A DNA stretch of 64,000 nt. Source: CG2-30-36-39 sp964433225. Lineage in GTDB: Bacteria > Patescibacteriota > Microgenomatia > UBA1400 > PJMF01. The position numbers and the translations under genes are program-made. The notes under the pieces were generated by a model. It had not been told where the DNA came from and ran no database searches. It saw only the letters and a program-made list of their open reading frames with translations. The DNA lies in the NCBI GenBank assembly GCA_964433225.1, contig CAYSQA010000001.1, positions 57,635 to 121,634 of the forward strand, written 5' to 3'. Of this stretch, positions 43,676-51,012 are shown in pieces. Position 1 is the first letter of the stretch; each line of letters begins with the position of its first letter.

Positions 43676-44371
43676 GTGAAAATCTGTGTTTTTACTGATC
43701 AAAAACTTAGTAATTATTACTGTCAAAAATTAAACCAAAAATTTAACTGTCAATTCTTTAGCTTTAATCACTATGCTTTTAAATACCTTAGAAACAATAA
43801 CCATAACTATGATTTGATTATTATCAAAGTAAGCAAATCATCTTTATATTTAAAAAAATGCCTAACAAGTTTAAAAACCAAACAGATCGATTTGCCAATT
43901 TTTCTTCATCTAAAAAAAAGCCATTCATCAGAAAGAGCTAATTATCTAAAAATGGGAGTCAAAGATTGTTTTTCGGGTCAAATTTGTTATGAAGAGCTTT
44001 TAATTAGAATTAAACTTTTTTCCGAAAATAAAGCAAACTTATTTGAACTGCGTGATGGGTTTTTTTGGCAAGATTTTCATTTTTGTTTTAAATCAAAAAT
44101 AGCTACATATAAAGAAAAAGAAATAAAATTGAACAAAAAAGAGTTGCTATTACTGGCAGAGCTATTAAAAAAATCAAATCGGGTCGTACCTCGCAGCATA
44201 CTTTATGAAAAAATCTGGCAAAATGGCCACCACCCAAAGTCAAACTCTCTAGAGACCTATGTCTGTAGTTTGAGAAAAAAATTAAACAAAAAATGTGGCT
44301 TTCAATTGATAAAAACCGTTTGTGGCATTGGTTACAGAATCAAAATCCCTCCCAAAAAGGCCCCCTATTAG
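43676..44371 (+). CDS. orphan OmpR-type response regulator with degenerate receiver
   Basis: The roughly 231-aa protein has a receiver-like N-terminal domain (1-115) and a C-terminal winged helix (about 135-230) with LNKKELLLLAELLKKSNRVVPRSILYEKIW and NSLETYVCSLRKKLN, ending GIGYRI, typical of OmpR/PhoB. The phospho-acceptor position reads YDLIIIKVS instead of LLDLMLP, so it cannot be phosphorylated normally. No sensor kinase is near. I favour GTG 43676; a TTG four codons upstream is possible. It is Lys/Asn-rich and more A+T-rich than neighbours. Confidence 0.82.
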   Translation: MKICVFTDQKLSNYYCQKLNQKFNCQFFSFNHYAFKYLRNNNHNYDLIIIKVSKSSLYLKKCLTSLKTKQIDLPIFLHLKKSHSSERANYLKMGVKDCFSGQICYEELLIRIKLFSENKANLFELRDGFFWQDFHFCFKSKIATYKEKEIKLNKKELLLLAELLKKSNRVVPRSILYEKIWQNGHHPKSNSLETYVCSLRKKLNKKCGFQLIKTVCGIGYRIKIPPKKAPY

Positions 44372-44388
44372 TAAGGAGGCCATTTTTT
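44359..44388 (+). terminator. terminator of the response regulator gene
   Basis: GGCC-CCT pairs with AGG-GGCC and is followed by ATTTTTT. The hairpin overlaps the last codons of the gene. Confidence 0.75.
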
Positions 44389-44411
44389 ATAAAGTTAATT
44401 AAAAACTTACT

Positions 44412-45716
44412 TCACTGCTGAAGCATTTGCATAAAATTCAGGGGCATATTATTGCCTGGTACACTGCCAGCTGGCAAGGTTTGAGGAGGATAAGTTGGTA
44501 ACTCCACTTCTTCATTATTGACTGGATAAGTTCCTTGGTTCATTCTAGGCTGGGTTTGTTGTTGCATCATCATATATTGATACATCAATGGAGCCATTTC
44601 AGACTCAATATAGGTCAAGACTTGATCCCACTCAACCACTGGATAAGGAGCTGTTACTTTGGCTGCAGTACCATAGTCATCAAAAGTAATCGTCATGAAC
44701 TTGACAGACTCACCTTCCTTAACCCCTTTGTCTGGTTGAAAATAACTTGTTAGTTGAGAAAGCTGAGCCATTAACGGAGATTTAGCTTGAGATTCTTGCT
44801 CTATAACCTCTTGGAAAGACTCACTAGTCCCTTGAGGGGCATATAAATCCATCATTCTGAGGTAGCCATCCATATCAAGATAAACAACTGCTAAAGTCTC
44901 TTTTAACTCTCCCATATCTTCAATGGCTTTCTTAAAGTTATTAATATCAGCAACCTCAGTACTAAGATCTAAGTTCTTTAACTCATCGATTGCCTCCAGA
45001 AGCTTCTTTTTTTCCACTCCAAGTGAAATGATATTGTATTTTTCACCAGCCACCTGAACCTTCTTTTGGAAATCTTTGATGACTAAAGCAGCTGCTAATT
45101 TTTCACCAAATTTTTCATATTCCTGAGCATATTCTTCTGGATCAGTAGCAACTTGGTCGTCTACTGGCACCACCATATGCAACCATGATTTTCCGGTCAC
45201 AACCGGCTTTAATAAAGCATAAGTTTGGGTAGAGCTAATTCCAGGAACCATTAGATCAGCTTGAGAGAGTACGGCTTCCATCAATGAATAATTCATTTGA
45301 AAATAAACATCATCTATATCGGCGATAAAATTTAAGTCAAATTCATGCCAAATTCCTTCTTCCTCAAGACCAATCTTAAAATCCATTTGTGAAAAATCCT
45401 CTTCATGGGCAATCATCATGCCAGAAACAGTTACTCCTTCTGCTTCTGCCTCAAAACCAAGCTTAATTGAATCTACATCCATTTTTTCAAAAGCTTCTTT
45501 AATCATTCTCTCTGGAGACATAAAATAGTTAGCATAAACCCAATAGCCAGCAAAACCCAAGAAAACTACACCCAAAACTCCACCAAAGATAAGTTTGAGA
45601 TTTTTAAATTTATTAAATAAAGGATTGCCCTGAGAGACTTCCTGATTTAAGTTATCAGACCCTGGAGGTGGGGTCATATTCATGGCTGGGGTTTGGCTTT
45701 CAAACATTGAAAACAT
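44412..45716 (-). CDS. membrane-anchored extracellular protein, function unknown
   Basis: The 434-aa protein has a 35-residue cytoplasmic N-terminus, one membrane helix (about residues 41-63, LIFGGVLGVVFLGFAGYWVYANYF) and a large extracytoplasmic part rich in Glu and Met, ending in a Pro/Gln-rich tail. A repeated pattern of short beta hairpins (IGLEEEGIWHEFDLNFIADIDDVYFQMNYSL) suggests a lipoprotein-like fold of the LppX/LolA type, but this is a guess. A TATACA box is 6 nt from ATG 45716. Confidence 0.6.
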   Translation of the reverse strand: MFSMFESQTPAMNMTPPPGSDNLNQEVSQGNPLFNKFKNLKLIFGGVLGVVFLGFAGYWVYANYFMSPERMIKEAFEKMDVDSIKLGFEAEAEGVTVSGMMIAHEEDFSQMDFKIGLEEEGIWHEFDLNFIADIDDVYFQMNYSLMEAVLSQADLMVPGISSTQTYALLKPVVTGKSWLHMVVPVDDQVATDPEEYAQEYEKFGEKLAAALVIKDFQKKVQVAGEKYNIISLGVEKKKLLEAIDELKNLDLSTEVADINNFKKAIEDMGELKETLAVVYLDMDGYLRMMDLYAPQGTSESFQEVIEQESQAKSPLMAQLSQLTSYFQPDKGVKEGESVKFMTITFDDYGTAAKVTAPYPVVEWDQVLTYIESEMAPLMYQYMMMQQQTQPRMNQGTYPVNNEEVELPTYPPQTLPAGSVPGNNMPLNFMQMLQQ

Positions 45717-45773
45717 CCATTCTGTATAAACAAAATACTGACAATAAATATAACAGAATCTAGGAAGTTAGTA

Positions 45774-46475
45774 CTACTCTGGTTTTAGAGCTAGGTACTT
45801 TTTCATTTCGGCCAAGTGTTTAATCACTATATGGTTGTTCATGATGCCCTCTAATTCTGGATCAACCAAAAAAGTTAAAAAGCCAAGCTCTGCTGCAACA
45901 TCAGCTTCTCGCCAATTATTATCAACATAAACAGTTTCTTGTGGCTTAATGGCTAGTCTTTCAACCATTTCTTCATAAGCTGCGCGCTGGGGCTTTCTGG
46001 CTTTTTTCATTTTATCTCCAGAAAGAATATTATTCTCTAATTCATAGGCCAACTCTCCAACAACTGCTTCTAAGGCCTTAAAAACTCTATCCATGGCTGA
46101 TGAAGAAAACAAATAAACAGGTACATGCTTCATTAACTCCTGGATAAAATCAGCTAACTGTTGGTCGAATTGTAAATATTCAGCCAAATTTACATCGTTA
46201 ATAATGGCATCAAATTCTTCATCTTTTCCCCCATATTTTTTGAAAGTAACTCGCCAGCCATTAGCTAAAGCTTCATCTACAAAATCTTGTAATCTTCGGC
46301 CAAAGACCATGCCATTAACACTGGTTTTGCCTTCTGCTTCAAAGGTCTTTTGCACCAACCTTAGCCTGGCATCTTTCCAAACTTTTTTCTGAAATTCTTT
46401 GTTGGGAACGTAAAAAGTGCCATTAAAATCAAACACTGCCGCCGAAATATTTTTTCCGTCAATCTCAATCGACAT
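45774..46475 (-). CDS. HAD superfamily hydrolase
   Basis: The 233-aa protein has the HAD motifs: AVFDFNGTFYVPN (motif I, with Asn in place of the second Asp's usual neighbour pattern DxDGT), LFSSSAMD (motif II) and VYVDNNWREADVAAELG (motif IV). The change from DFDGT to DFNGT replaces the second catalytic Asp by Asn, which weakens phosphatase activity in known HADs. TATAAT lies 8 nt before ATG 46475. Confidence 0.85.
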   Translation of the reverse strand: MSIEIDGKNISAAVFDFNGTFYVPNKEFQKKVWKDARLRLVQKTFEAEGKTSVNGMVFGRRLQDFVDEALANGWRVTFKKYGGKDEEFDAIINDVNLAEYLQFDQQLADFIQELMKHVPVYLFSSSAMDRVFKALEAVVGELAYELENNILSGDKMKKARKPQRAAYEEMVERLAIKPQETVYVDNNWREADVAAELGFLTFLVDPELEGIMNNHIVIKHLAEMKKYLALKPE

Positions 46476-46528
46476 TCAGAGAAATTATATCGACAAAAAA
46501 GGAAATTTCTATATCAAAACAAAAAAAT

Positions 46529-46702
46529 TTAGTTTTCACTAGTAACTTGCTTATCAGCCTCACCTTTATAAATTAGATAAGCCGTAATAACTTCTGGTTT
46601 TAAAACTTGCAACCAATACCGTTGCCAATCCTTCCCTAGAATCGGTCTCGTTGAGTCAATAGCTGTAAAAATAGCTGTTCTGTCCGGTTTAGTTTCTGCC
46701 AT
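46529..46702 (-). CDS. small protein of unknown function
   Basis: A 57-aa reading frame (MAETKPDRTAIFTAIDSTRP start, ending EADKQVTSEN) with excellent signals: AAGGAGG 7 nt before ATG 46702 and an extended -10 TGCTATAAT at 46725-46733. The middle contains an aromatic helix DWQRYWLQVLKPEVITAYLIY. No family is recognised. Confidence 0.65.
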   Translation of the reverse strand: MAETKPDRTAIFTAIDSTRPILGKDWQRYWLQVLKPEVITAYLIYKGEADKQVTSEN

Positions 46703-46724
46703 AACTAACCTCCTTCAAAAGAAT

Positions 46725-46733
46725 ATTATAGCA
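46725..46733 (-). promoter_or_regulatory. extended -10 promoter of the 57-aa gene
   Basis: TGCTATAAT on the minus strand is a TGn-extended -10; the gene start is 22 nt further on. Confidence 0.6.
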
Positions 46734-46781
46734 AGAGAGATAAAACCAAGTTTGTTTTGTACAGTTTATGGAACAAATCCA

Positions 46782-46794
46782 GCCACGAGGATTT
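46782..46794 (-). repeat. partial copy of the tRNA-Trp 3' end
   Basis: GCCACGAGGATTT (plus strand) repeats 46935-46947, the T-arm/acceptor part of tRNA-Trp, 153 bp away. The sequence between the copies holds the tRNA terminator and a GC-rich block of hairpins. Confidence 0.6.
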
Positions 46795-46890
46795 CACGAC
46801 TCGCTACGCTCGCTGTATTACCCAGGTCTACTGCGTAGACTTGGCGGTGACCCACGCACTATCGTGCAGCTTTAAACCTAGTTCGACTCT
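46795..46890. other. GC-rich hairpin block between tRNA-Trp repeats
   Basis: This stretch is clearly more GC-rich than its surroundings. It contains a 10-bp stem CCAGGTCTAC/GTAGACTTGG with a 3-nt loop (46822-46844), GCAC-TATC-GTGC near 46855-46866 and a direct repeat CTCGCT-ACG-CTCGCT near 46799-46813. No coding sequence is supported. It may be the body of a small element or a structured RNA. Confidence 0.5.
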
Positions 46891-46895
46891 GGCAA

Positions 46896-46923
46896 TAAAA
46901 AAATCCAACTTTAGTTGGATTTA
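46896..46923 (-). terminator. terminator after tRNA-Trp
   Basis: AATCCAACT-AA-AGTTGGATT followed by T-rich sequence on the minus strand, beginning 8 nt past the tRNA. Confidence 0.75.
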
Positions 46924-46930
46924 TTCATTG

Positions 46931-47002
46931 CAGGGCCACGAGGATTTGAACCCCGGCGAAAGGTTTTGGAGACCTTCATGCTACCAGCTACATCATGGCC
47001 CT
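46931..47002 (-). tRNA. tRNA-Trp (CCA)
   Basis: Acceptor AGGGCCA/TGGCCCT with discriminator G, anticodon arm AAGGT-CTCCAAA-ACCTT with CCA, T-arm CGGGG-TTCAAAT-CCTCG. CCA is not encoded. The anticodon reads only UGG, consistent with UGA as stop. Confidence 0.93.
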
Positions 47003-47100
47003 AGCTAATAGAGACTTATTATAACTGAAAATCACTAAGATTAAGGAGAAATTTACTCTCACTCTTGCCTCAAAACCAAAAAACATCTAGGCTAATATAT

Positions 47101-48489
47101 ATGCCCATGCTGAATAGTTCTCTCAGAAAAACCAAGAAATTAGATAGAAAATATTTAGCCAAAACTAAATTTCCTTTCATTACTGTTTCTGGAACTTATC
47201 GTGAAGACCTTAAAGGCCTTCACCAACTTAAAGAAAATGATCTTACTAGAGATATTGTCCTCTCTAGAGCCCATTACTCAATGACCATTGGTGTAGCAGT
47301 AGAGGCCTGGAAAAACAAACTAGACCCTCATCAGGCTTGGATTGTTGATCCGACAAATTATGTGACCAACCAAAACTGGAAAACTATTATTATTACTGAA
47401 ACAATCGGTAAAATCTTGGCTCGCTTTCCTTTGCTCAAAAAACTTAAAGACTTTGTCGATAAATTCGGTCGCCAAAAACTACCTATTTTGGAAAGCATTA
47501 GACAACCATTAATCACTTTGACCAAAGATATTAATAAGCCGATTCTGTCTTTCCACATTGCTGCTGGAAATATTCTTTTAGATAAAGGAAAAACTGTTTT
47601 TCAAATGATTACCGACCCTCACGTCAGAGAAGACTACCTGGCTAATTGTGATAAAGAACATGCTTTCTATGGAGTTTTTGACGAAAAAACTAAACAAGAA
47701 TTCCTGGAAAAAGCCGAAAAACTAGGTAAACCAGCCGATCCTAAAAGAGTGATTGTCACTGGTCCTCCAATTGATCCCAGAGTAATTGAGTCCAGAAACC
47801 ACAAATCTCCCTGGAATAATAAAAAGCCACTTAGAATTTGTCTAACTACTGGTGGTTTAGGTACTAATAAGCCAGAAATCAAACAAATCTTGACACAACT
47901 TTTACCAGAATTGAAAAAAGATCAACCTAGATTTGAATTGGTAGTTTATGCAGGCACTCAAGCCGATATCAAAAACATGGTTATTGATCTAGCCAGAAAA
48001 GCAGAAGTTAATTATGCAGAAATCAATCCTGTCGATCCGGCTCAGTTTGAGATAGGTAAGAAAGTCGCTCTAAAACCAGAATTATATAAACATTTTACTC
48101 AACCACTGAGAATCCTTTATCATCCGCAAATAATTGATGCTAACGAACTACTCATTGCGTACGGTTTCCCTTGGGCAGATCTATTTATTAGTAAACCTTC
48201 TGGAGATATGGCTTATGATGCTGTGGCTAGTGGAGCTGCGTTGCTAACTTTGGCTGAGTGGGGTGAATGGGAACACAATATTAAAGTTAAGTTTCAAGGT
48301 CATGAAGTAGCACAAGAAGCAAATGTTGAACAGATTGTTAAACAACTGGAAAAAATTACTCACGCCACTCCAACAAAATCAGCCTGGATTCAACACGCTC
48401 AACATTTGGCTAGAACGATTGAAAAACATGACCAATACTTTATGGTTGGTGCCAAAAATATCTTAAAAACAACCGCAAAACTAAAATAA
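47101..48489 (+). CDS. GT-B-type glycosyltransferase-like protein
   Basis: The 462-aa protein has a two-domain layout of MurG/GT28-like enzymes: an N-terminal half with ILSFHIAAGNILL and FQMITDPHVREDYLANC, the connecting VTGPPIDPRV, and a C-terminal Rossmann half with LRICLTTGGLGTNKPE, FELVVYAGT and WADLFISKPSGDMAYDAVASGAALLTL, where the usual sugar-binding Glu lies. The donor and acceptor are unknown. The start is uncertain: an in-frame TTG at 47065 would add 12 residues. A terminator follows 7 nt after the stop. Confidence 0.78.
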   Translation: MPMLNSSLRKTKKLDRKYLAKTKFPFITVSGTYREDLKGLHQLKENDLTRDIVLSRAHYSMTIGVAVEAWKNKLDPHQAWIVDPTNYVTNQNWKTIIITETIGKILARFPLLKKLKDFVDKFGRQKLPILESIRQPLITLTKDINKPILSFHIAAGNILLDKGKTVFQMITDPHVREDYLANCDKEHAFYGVFDEKTKQEFLEKAEKLGKPADPKRVIVTGPPIDPRVIESRNHKSPWNNKKPLRICLTTGGLGTNKPEIKQILTQLLPELKKDQPRFELVVYAGTQADIKNMVIDLARKAEVNYAEINPVDPAQFEIGKKVALKPELYKHFTQPLRILYHPQIIDANELLIAYGFPWADLFISKPSGDMAYDAVASGAALLTLAEWGEWEHNIKVKFQGHEVAQEANVEQIVKQLEKITHATPTKSAWIQHAQHLARTIEKHDQYFMVGAKNILKTTAKLK

Positions 48490-48495
48490 AACTAA

Positions 48496-48519
48496 AAACC
48501 CCACCATTTGGCGGGGTTT
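48496..48519. terminator. shared terminator of the glycosyltransferase and rpmG
   Basis: AAACCCC-x10-GGGGTTT (with inner CC/GG pairs). On the minus strand it is followed by TTTTTAGTTTTATTTT and ends rpmG; on the plus strand it ends the glycosyltransferase gene. Confidence 0.85.
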
Positions 48520-48540
48520 AGATTAACAATTTAACAACTC

Positions 48541-48744
48541 TTATTTGAGTTTTTTCATCATTTTGTGTTCAGTATGTTTTCTACAGACATTACAGTATTT
48601 ATTGATAGGAAATGTTCCTTGACCTTCTGATTGCTTCTTTAAAATGTCATTGTTTTTATTGTATTCGGTCACATAACCAAAGTGTTTACACACTGTACAT
48701 TGCAAACCTGCAATTTGTCTTGGTCCTTTTTTCTTTTTTGCCAT
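48541..48744 (-). CDS. rpmG: 50S ribosomal protein bL33
   Basis: The 67-aa protein is a zinc-type bL33 with CTVC and CNVC pairs, FGYVTEYNKNNDILKKQ between them and the end RKHTEHKMMKKLK. AGAGGAGA is the ribosome binding site. Its promoter overlaps the tRNA-Thr gene upstream. Confidence 0.92.
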   Translation of the reverse strand: MAKKKKGPRQIAGLQCTVCKHFGYVTEYNKNNDILKKQSEGQGTFPINKYCNVCRKHTEHKMMKKLK

Positions 48745-48772
48745 ATATCTCCTCTGAATTTGCTAGGCAGGT

Positions 48773-48800
48773 ATTATATCACAACCTAATTCTGAGCCAA
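48773..48800 (-). promoter_or_regulatory. rpmG promoter reaching into tRNA-Thr
   Basis: TTGGCT (48795-48800, the last bases of the tRNA-Thr acceptor stem) is 16 nt from TATAAT (48773-48778). The -35 hexamer is therefore supplied by the tRNA gene. Confidence 0.55.
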
Positions 48801-48867
48801 CTGTGGGACTCGAACCCACGACCTACGGTTTACAAAACCGTTGCTCTACCAACTGAGCTAAGTTGGC
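48795..48867 (-). tRNA. tRNA-Thr (TGT)
   Basis: Acceptor GCCAACT/AGTTGGC, D-arm TAGCTCAGTTGGTAGAGCA, anticodon arm ACGGTT-TTGTAAA-CCGT with TGT, T-arm GTGGG-TTCGAGT-CCCAC. CCA not encoded. Confidence 0.95.
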
Positions 48868-48874
48868 GGTAGAG

Positions 48875-48890
48875 TCGGCTCTAATGAGAG
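48875..48890. repeat. short palindromic hairpin
   Basis: GGCTCT-AATG-AGAGCC between tRNA-Thr(TGT) and the partial tRNA-Tyr copy. Confidence 0.4.
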
Positions 48891-48896
48891 CCAATC

Positions 48897-48916
48897 ATGT
48901 GCCAAGGGAAGGATTC
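48897..48916 (-). repeat. partial copy of the tRNA-Tyr 3' end
   Basis: ATGTGCCAAGGGAAGGATTC is an exact 20-bp copy of 49031-49050 (3' acceptor and T-arm of tRNA-Tyr plus 3 flanking bases), 134 bp away. The intervening part contains a hairpin built from CTGACTCA/TGAGGCAG and the tRNA-Tyr terminator. Confidence 0.75.
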
Positions 48917-48997
48917 ACTGACTCAGGCTCGTTCTATACTTTAAAAATATAGGGCTCGCTTGAGGCAGTATAAACTTCTCATCCCACCTTTATATTA

Positions 48998-49028
48998 TTT
49001 TAAAAATCACCAATGGTGATTTTTAAAA
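48998..49028 (-). terminator. terminator after tRNA-Tyr
   Basis: A 14-bp perfect stem TTTTAAAAATCACC/GGTGATTTTTAAAA with a 3-nt loop, 5 nt past the tRNA. Confidence 0.7.
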
Positions 49029-49033
49029 CAATG

Positions 49034-49116
49034 TGCCAAGGGAAGGATTCGAACCTACGAAGGCGAAAGCCAGCAGTTTTACAGACTGCCCTGTTTGACC
49101 ACTTCAGTACCTTGGC
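49034..49116 (-). tRNA. tRNA-Tyr (GTA)
   Basis: Acceptor GCCAAGG/CCTTGGC with discriminator A, anticodon arm GCAGT-CTGTAAA-ACTGC with GTA, a long variable arm (TGGCTTTCGCCTTCG region) and T-arm GTAGG-TTCGAAT-CCTTC. A substrate for queuosine-type modification by Tgt. Confidence 0.94.
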
Positions 49117-49130
49117 ATAACTAATTCTTG

Positions 49131-49203
49131 AGCCTTTGTCGGGGTTCGAACCCGAGACCTCAGTCTTACCAAGACTGCGCTCTGCCACCTGAGCTACAAA
49201 GGC
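49131..49203 (-). tRNA. tRNA-Thr (GGT)
   Basis: Acceptor GCCTTTG/CAAAGGC, D-arm AGCTCAGGTGGCAGAGC, anticodon arm CAGTC-TTGGTAA-GACTG with GGT, T-arm TCGGG-TTCGAAC-CCCGA. It lies 14 nt upstream of tRNA-Tyr. Confidence 0.95.
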
Positions 49204-49309
49204 ATTTTAATCTCTATATTGTACCTCAAAAAAAGACCCACAGAGATCTGTATATTATATGAATAAATAGGAAACGAACAAGTAATAACTTAAAACTCTC
49301 TATAAACAA

Positions 49310-49485
49310 GTTTTTTGCCTTAACAACCCAGCGCGAGGGGGAGAACAGTTTTCCCCGGTAAAACCAAGGTGGGCAGAGTGACTGAAACTCCACGAAGCCC
49401 CAATACGCCTCATAAGCCCTTAAACAAGCTGTTGAGAAATTTTTTGGTTCTCTCCCCTCCCGCAGGATTGTTAAGGTTCTACTAA
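49310..49485 (-). ncRNA. long rod-shaped RNA candidate (6S-like)
   Basis: No gene is credible here, but the two ends pair over about 30 positions: CCTTAACAA (49468-49476) with TTGTTAAGG (49318-49326), continuing through GCG/CGC and GAGGGG/CCCCTC, then opening into an asymmetric internal loop and an inner hairpin (GAGT/ACTC, GGGC/GCCC). This rod with a central bubble of about 160-170 nt matches 6S RNA in size and shape. TTGTCA-17 nt-TATTAG on the minus strand starts transcription at the base of the stem. The stretch is GC-rich against its surroundings. No RNase P, tmRNA or SRP signature was found. Confidence 0.45.
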
Positions 49486-49538
49486 TAAAGATACTACAAA
49501 ATAGTGACAACAACAAGTTCAATTCCAGAGGTAGAAAC

Positions 49539-49577
49539 AAAAAAAACCACCCCAACCGATTATATCTTCGGGGTGGC
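49539..49577 (-). terminator. galU terminator
   Basis: CCACCCC pairs with GGGGTGG and is followed by TTTTTTTT on the minus strand, 19 nt past the galU stop. Confidence 0.88.
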
Positions 49578-49595
49578 TAAATTGCTGTATTTATT

Positions 49596-50513
49596 CTAAC
49601 TTTTATCTGTTAGTTCTTGCAACCATTCTACTACCTTGGGACCATAGTCTTCATAATCAAGCACATATTTTAAATGTGCTTTAAAGTAATTTTCTGGGTC
49701 ACCAGTAGTCATCCATTTGGTTGAGTTTTTAGCTACTAAAACCTTCCCGCCATCCTTGTTCAAATGCCCAATTGCATCTGCAGTCCAAAGTTCTCCATCT
49801 TTACCAGTATTACCTGCATCTAAATATTTAAAGATTTTAGGAGTGAGTAAATACCGTCCATATGAGGCTAAAGTTGTTGGTGCTTCTTCTGCTTTTGGCT
49901 TTTCAACAATTCCAACCAATATATTTTCTTGATTTTCTCGATACTCATTATCTTTCAATGAAACAGCCGCATACTTACTGATTTGATCTCTTGGTAAATC
50001 CTCAACCATAATAACTGCATCAGCACTAGAGTATTTCTCATAAGTATCAACTAGCGTTCTGGCTGATCCTGGTTTACCAAACACCACATCGTCACTATAC
50101 AAAGCAAGAAAAGCCTCTTCACCTTCAACAAAAGCTCTGGCTGAAGCAATTGGTGAACCGTTACCATAAGGTAAGCTTGGGTCTTGAGTAATTACGATGA
50201 TTTTAGGAAAATCTAAAACTTCCTGGACAGAGGCATAACGATCTTCTTTTCCCTGAGCTGAAAGTTGTTTTCTGATGCGATTAACATTGTTGTTGAAGTA
50301 ATCTTCATAAATTGGCTTACCTTCTGGAGTAGCCACAATAATGATTTCTTCAATCCCAGCCTCTACACATTCCTCAATTACAATCTGCATGATGGGTCTA
50401 TTACCCAAAGGAAGCATCGCTTTAGGTACTGTTTTGGTAATGGGCAAATACCTGCTAGCAAAACCAGCGTCGGTAATGATTGCTTTACGCACTTTTTTGT
50501 TTGCTGAAAGCAT
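49596..50513 (-). CDS. galU: UTP--glucose-1-phosphate uridylyltransferase
   Basis: GalU makes UDP-glucose for glycan synthesis. The 305-aa protein has the nucleotidyltransferase opening KAIITDAGFASRYLPITKTVPKAMLPLGNRPIMQIVIEE (TDAG in place of the usual AAG), PLPYGNGSPIASARAFV, LYSDDVVF (metal Asp), GIVEKP and GKDGELWTADAI near the end. The change around the first loop is noted but the pyrophosphorylase Lys/Arg residues are kept. AAGGACA lies before ATG 50513. Confidence 0.92.
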   Translation of the reverse strand: MLSANKKVRKAIITDAGFASRYLPITKTVPKAMLPLGNRPIMQIVIEECVEAGIEEIIIVATPEGKPIYEDYFNNNVNRIRKQLSAQGKEDRYASVQEVLDFPKIIVITQDPSLPYGNGSPIASARAFVEGEEAFLALYSDDVVFGKPGSARTLVDTYEKYSSADAVIMVEDLPRDQISKYAAVSLKDNEYRENQENILVGIVEKPKAEEAPTTLASYGRYLLTPKIFKYLDAGNTGKDGELWTADAIGHLNKDGGKVLVAKNSTKWMTTGDPENYFKAHLKYVLDYEDYGPKVVEWLQELTDKS

Positions 50514-50825
50514 TGTTTGTCCTTATTATTTCTTATTACTAATCTTCTCTACCAGAAGAAAAACTCTTTCTTAATGAAAGAGGTAGTGACAGTATACTAC
50601 ATCATCAAAAATCTTTCCTTTTTTCTTAAAAAACAAGTAAAATACAAAGCCATATCAATAAAAAATCCATAGATACTCGAGAGATTTATAGATTCAAATT
50701 TATATCCCTAAATGGTTGGCAAAGGTATGGCGACGAATCTCTTAATAACCAGTTATTTCCAAAATAAGAAAATATTTAAAATTCCCTCTGAAAAAAAAGC
50801 TGTTTTCTGATAGAATGTTCTGTCT
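50514..50825. promoter_or_regulatory. divergent galU / secE-nusG control region
   Basis: No gene is supported. For galU (minus) it holds TATACT near 50591-50596 and a leader hairpin CTCTTTC/GAAAGAG (50564-50582). For secE (plus) TAGAAT lies 9 nt before ATG 50826. An inverted repeat AGAGATT (50680-50686) / AATCTCT (50736-50742) encloses a stretch with GGTTGGCAAAGGTATGGCG that I cannot assign. Confidence 0.45.
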
Positions 50826-51008
50826 ATGCAACGACTTCTCCAATACTTCAGAGAGGTAATCCAAGAAATCAAGAAGGTTTCTTGGCCAACCAAGGAACAA
50901 ACTTATAACAAGACTTTCTTGGTGGTAGTAGTCTCCCTAGTTGCAGCTTTATATATAGGCGGGCTAGATTACGTTTTTGCCAGATTAATGGCTATTGTAC
51001 TAAGGTAA
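50826..51008 (+). CDS. secE: preprotein translocase subunit SecE
   Basis: SecE clamps SecY in the membrane. The 60-aa single-helix form has the conserved amphipathic part EVIQEIKKVSWPTKEQTYNKTFLVVVVSLVAALYIGGLDYVF. It is followed by nusG after 4 nt, the classical order. Confidence 0.96.
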   Translation: MQRLLQYFREVIQEIKKVSWPTKEQTYNKTFLVVVVSLVAALYIGGLDYVFARLMAIVLR

Positions 51009-51012
51009 AAAT

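Noticed and set aside
46795..46890. SRP RNA or tmRNA in the GC-rich hairpin block
   Set aside because: The SRP GGAAGCAGCC loop and tmRNA ends are absent; the stretch is a series of short hairpins without one overall fold.
46757..47008. 83-codon plus-strand frame
   Set aside because: It runs antisense through tRNA-Trp, its terminator and the hairpin block; not a plausible gene.
49000..49188. 62-codon frame over tRNA-Tyr and tRNA-Thr
   Set aside because: It is the tRNA sequences read as protein.
49226..49555. 109-codon open frame on the minus strand
   Set aside because: It crosses the galU terminator hairpin and a strongly self-complementary RNA-like stretch, has no ribosome binding site, and its peptide has no protein-like motif.
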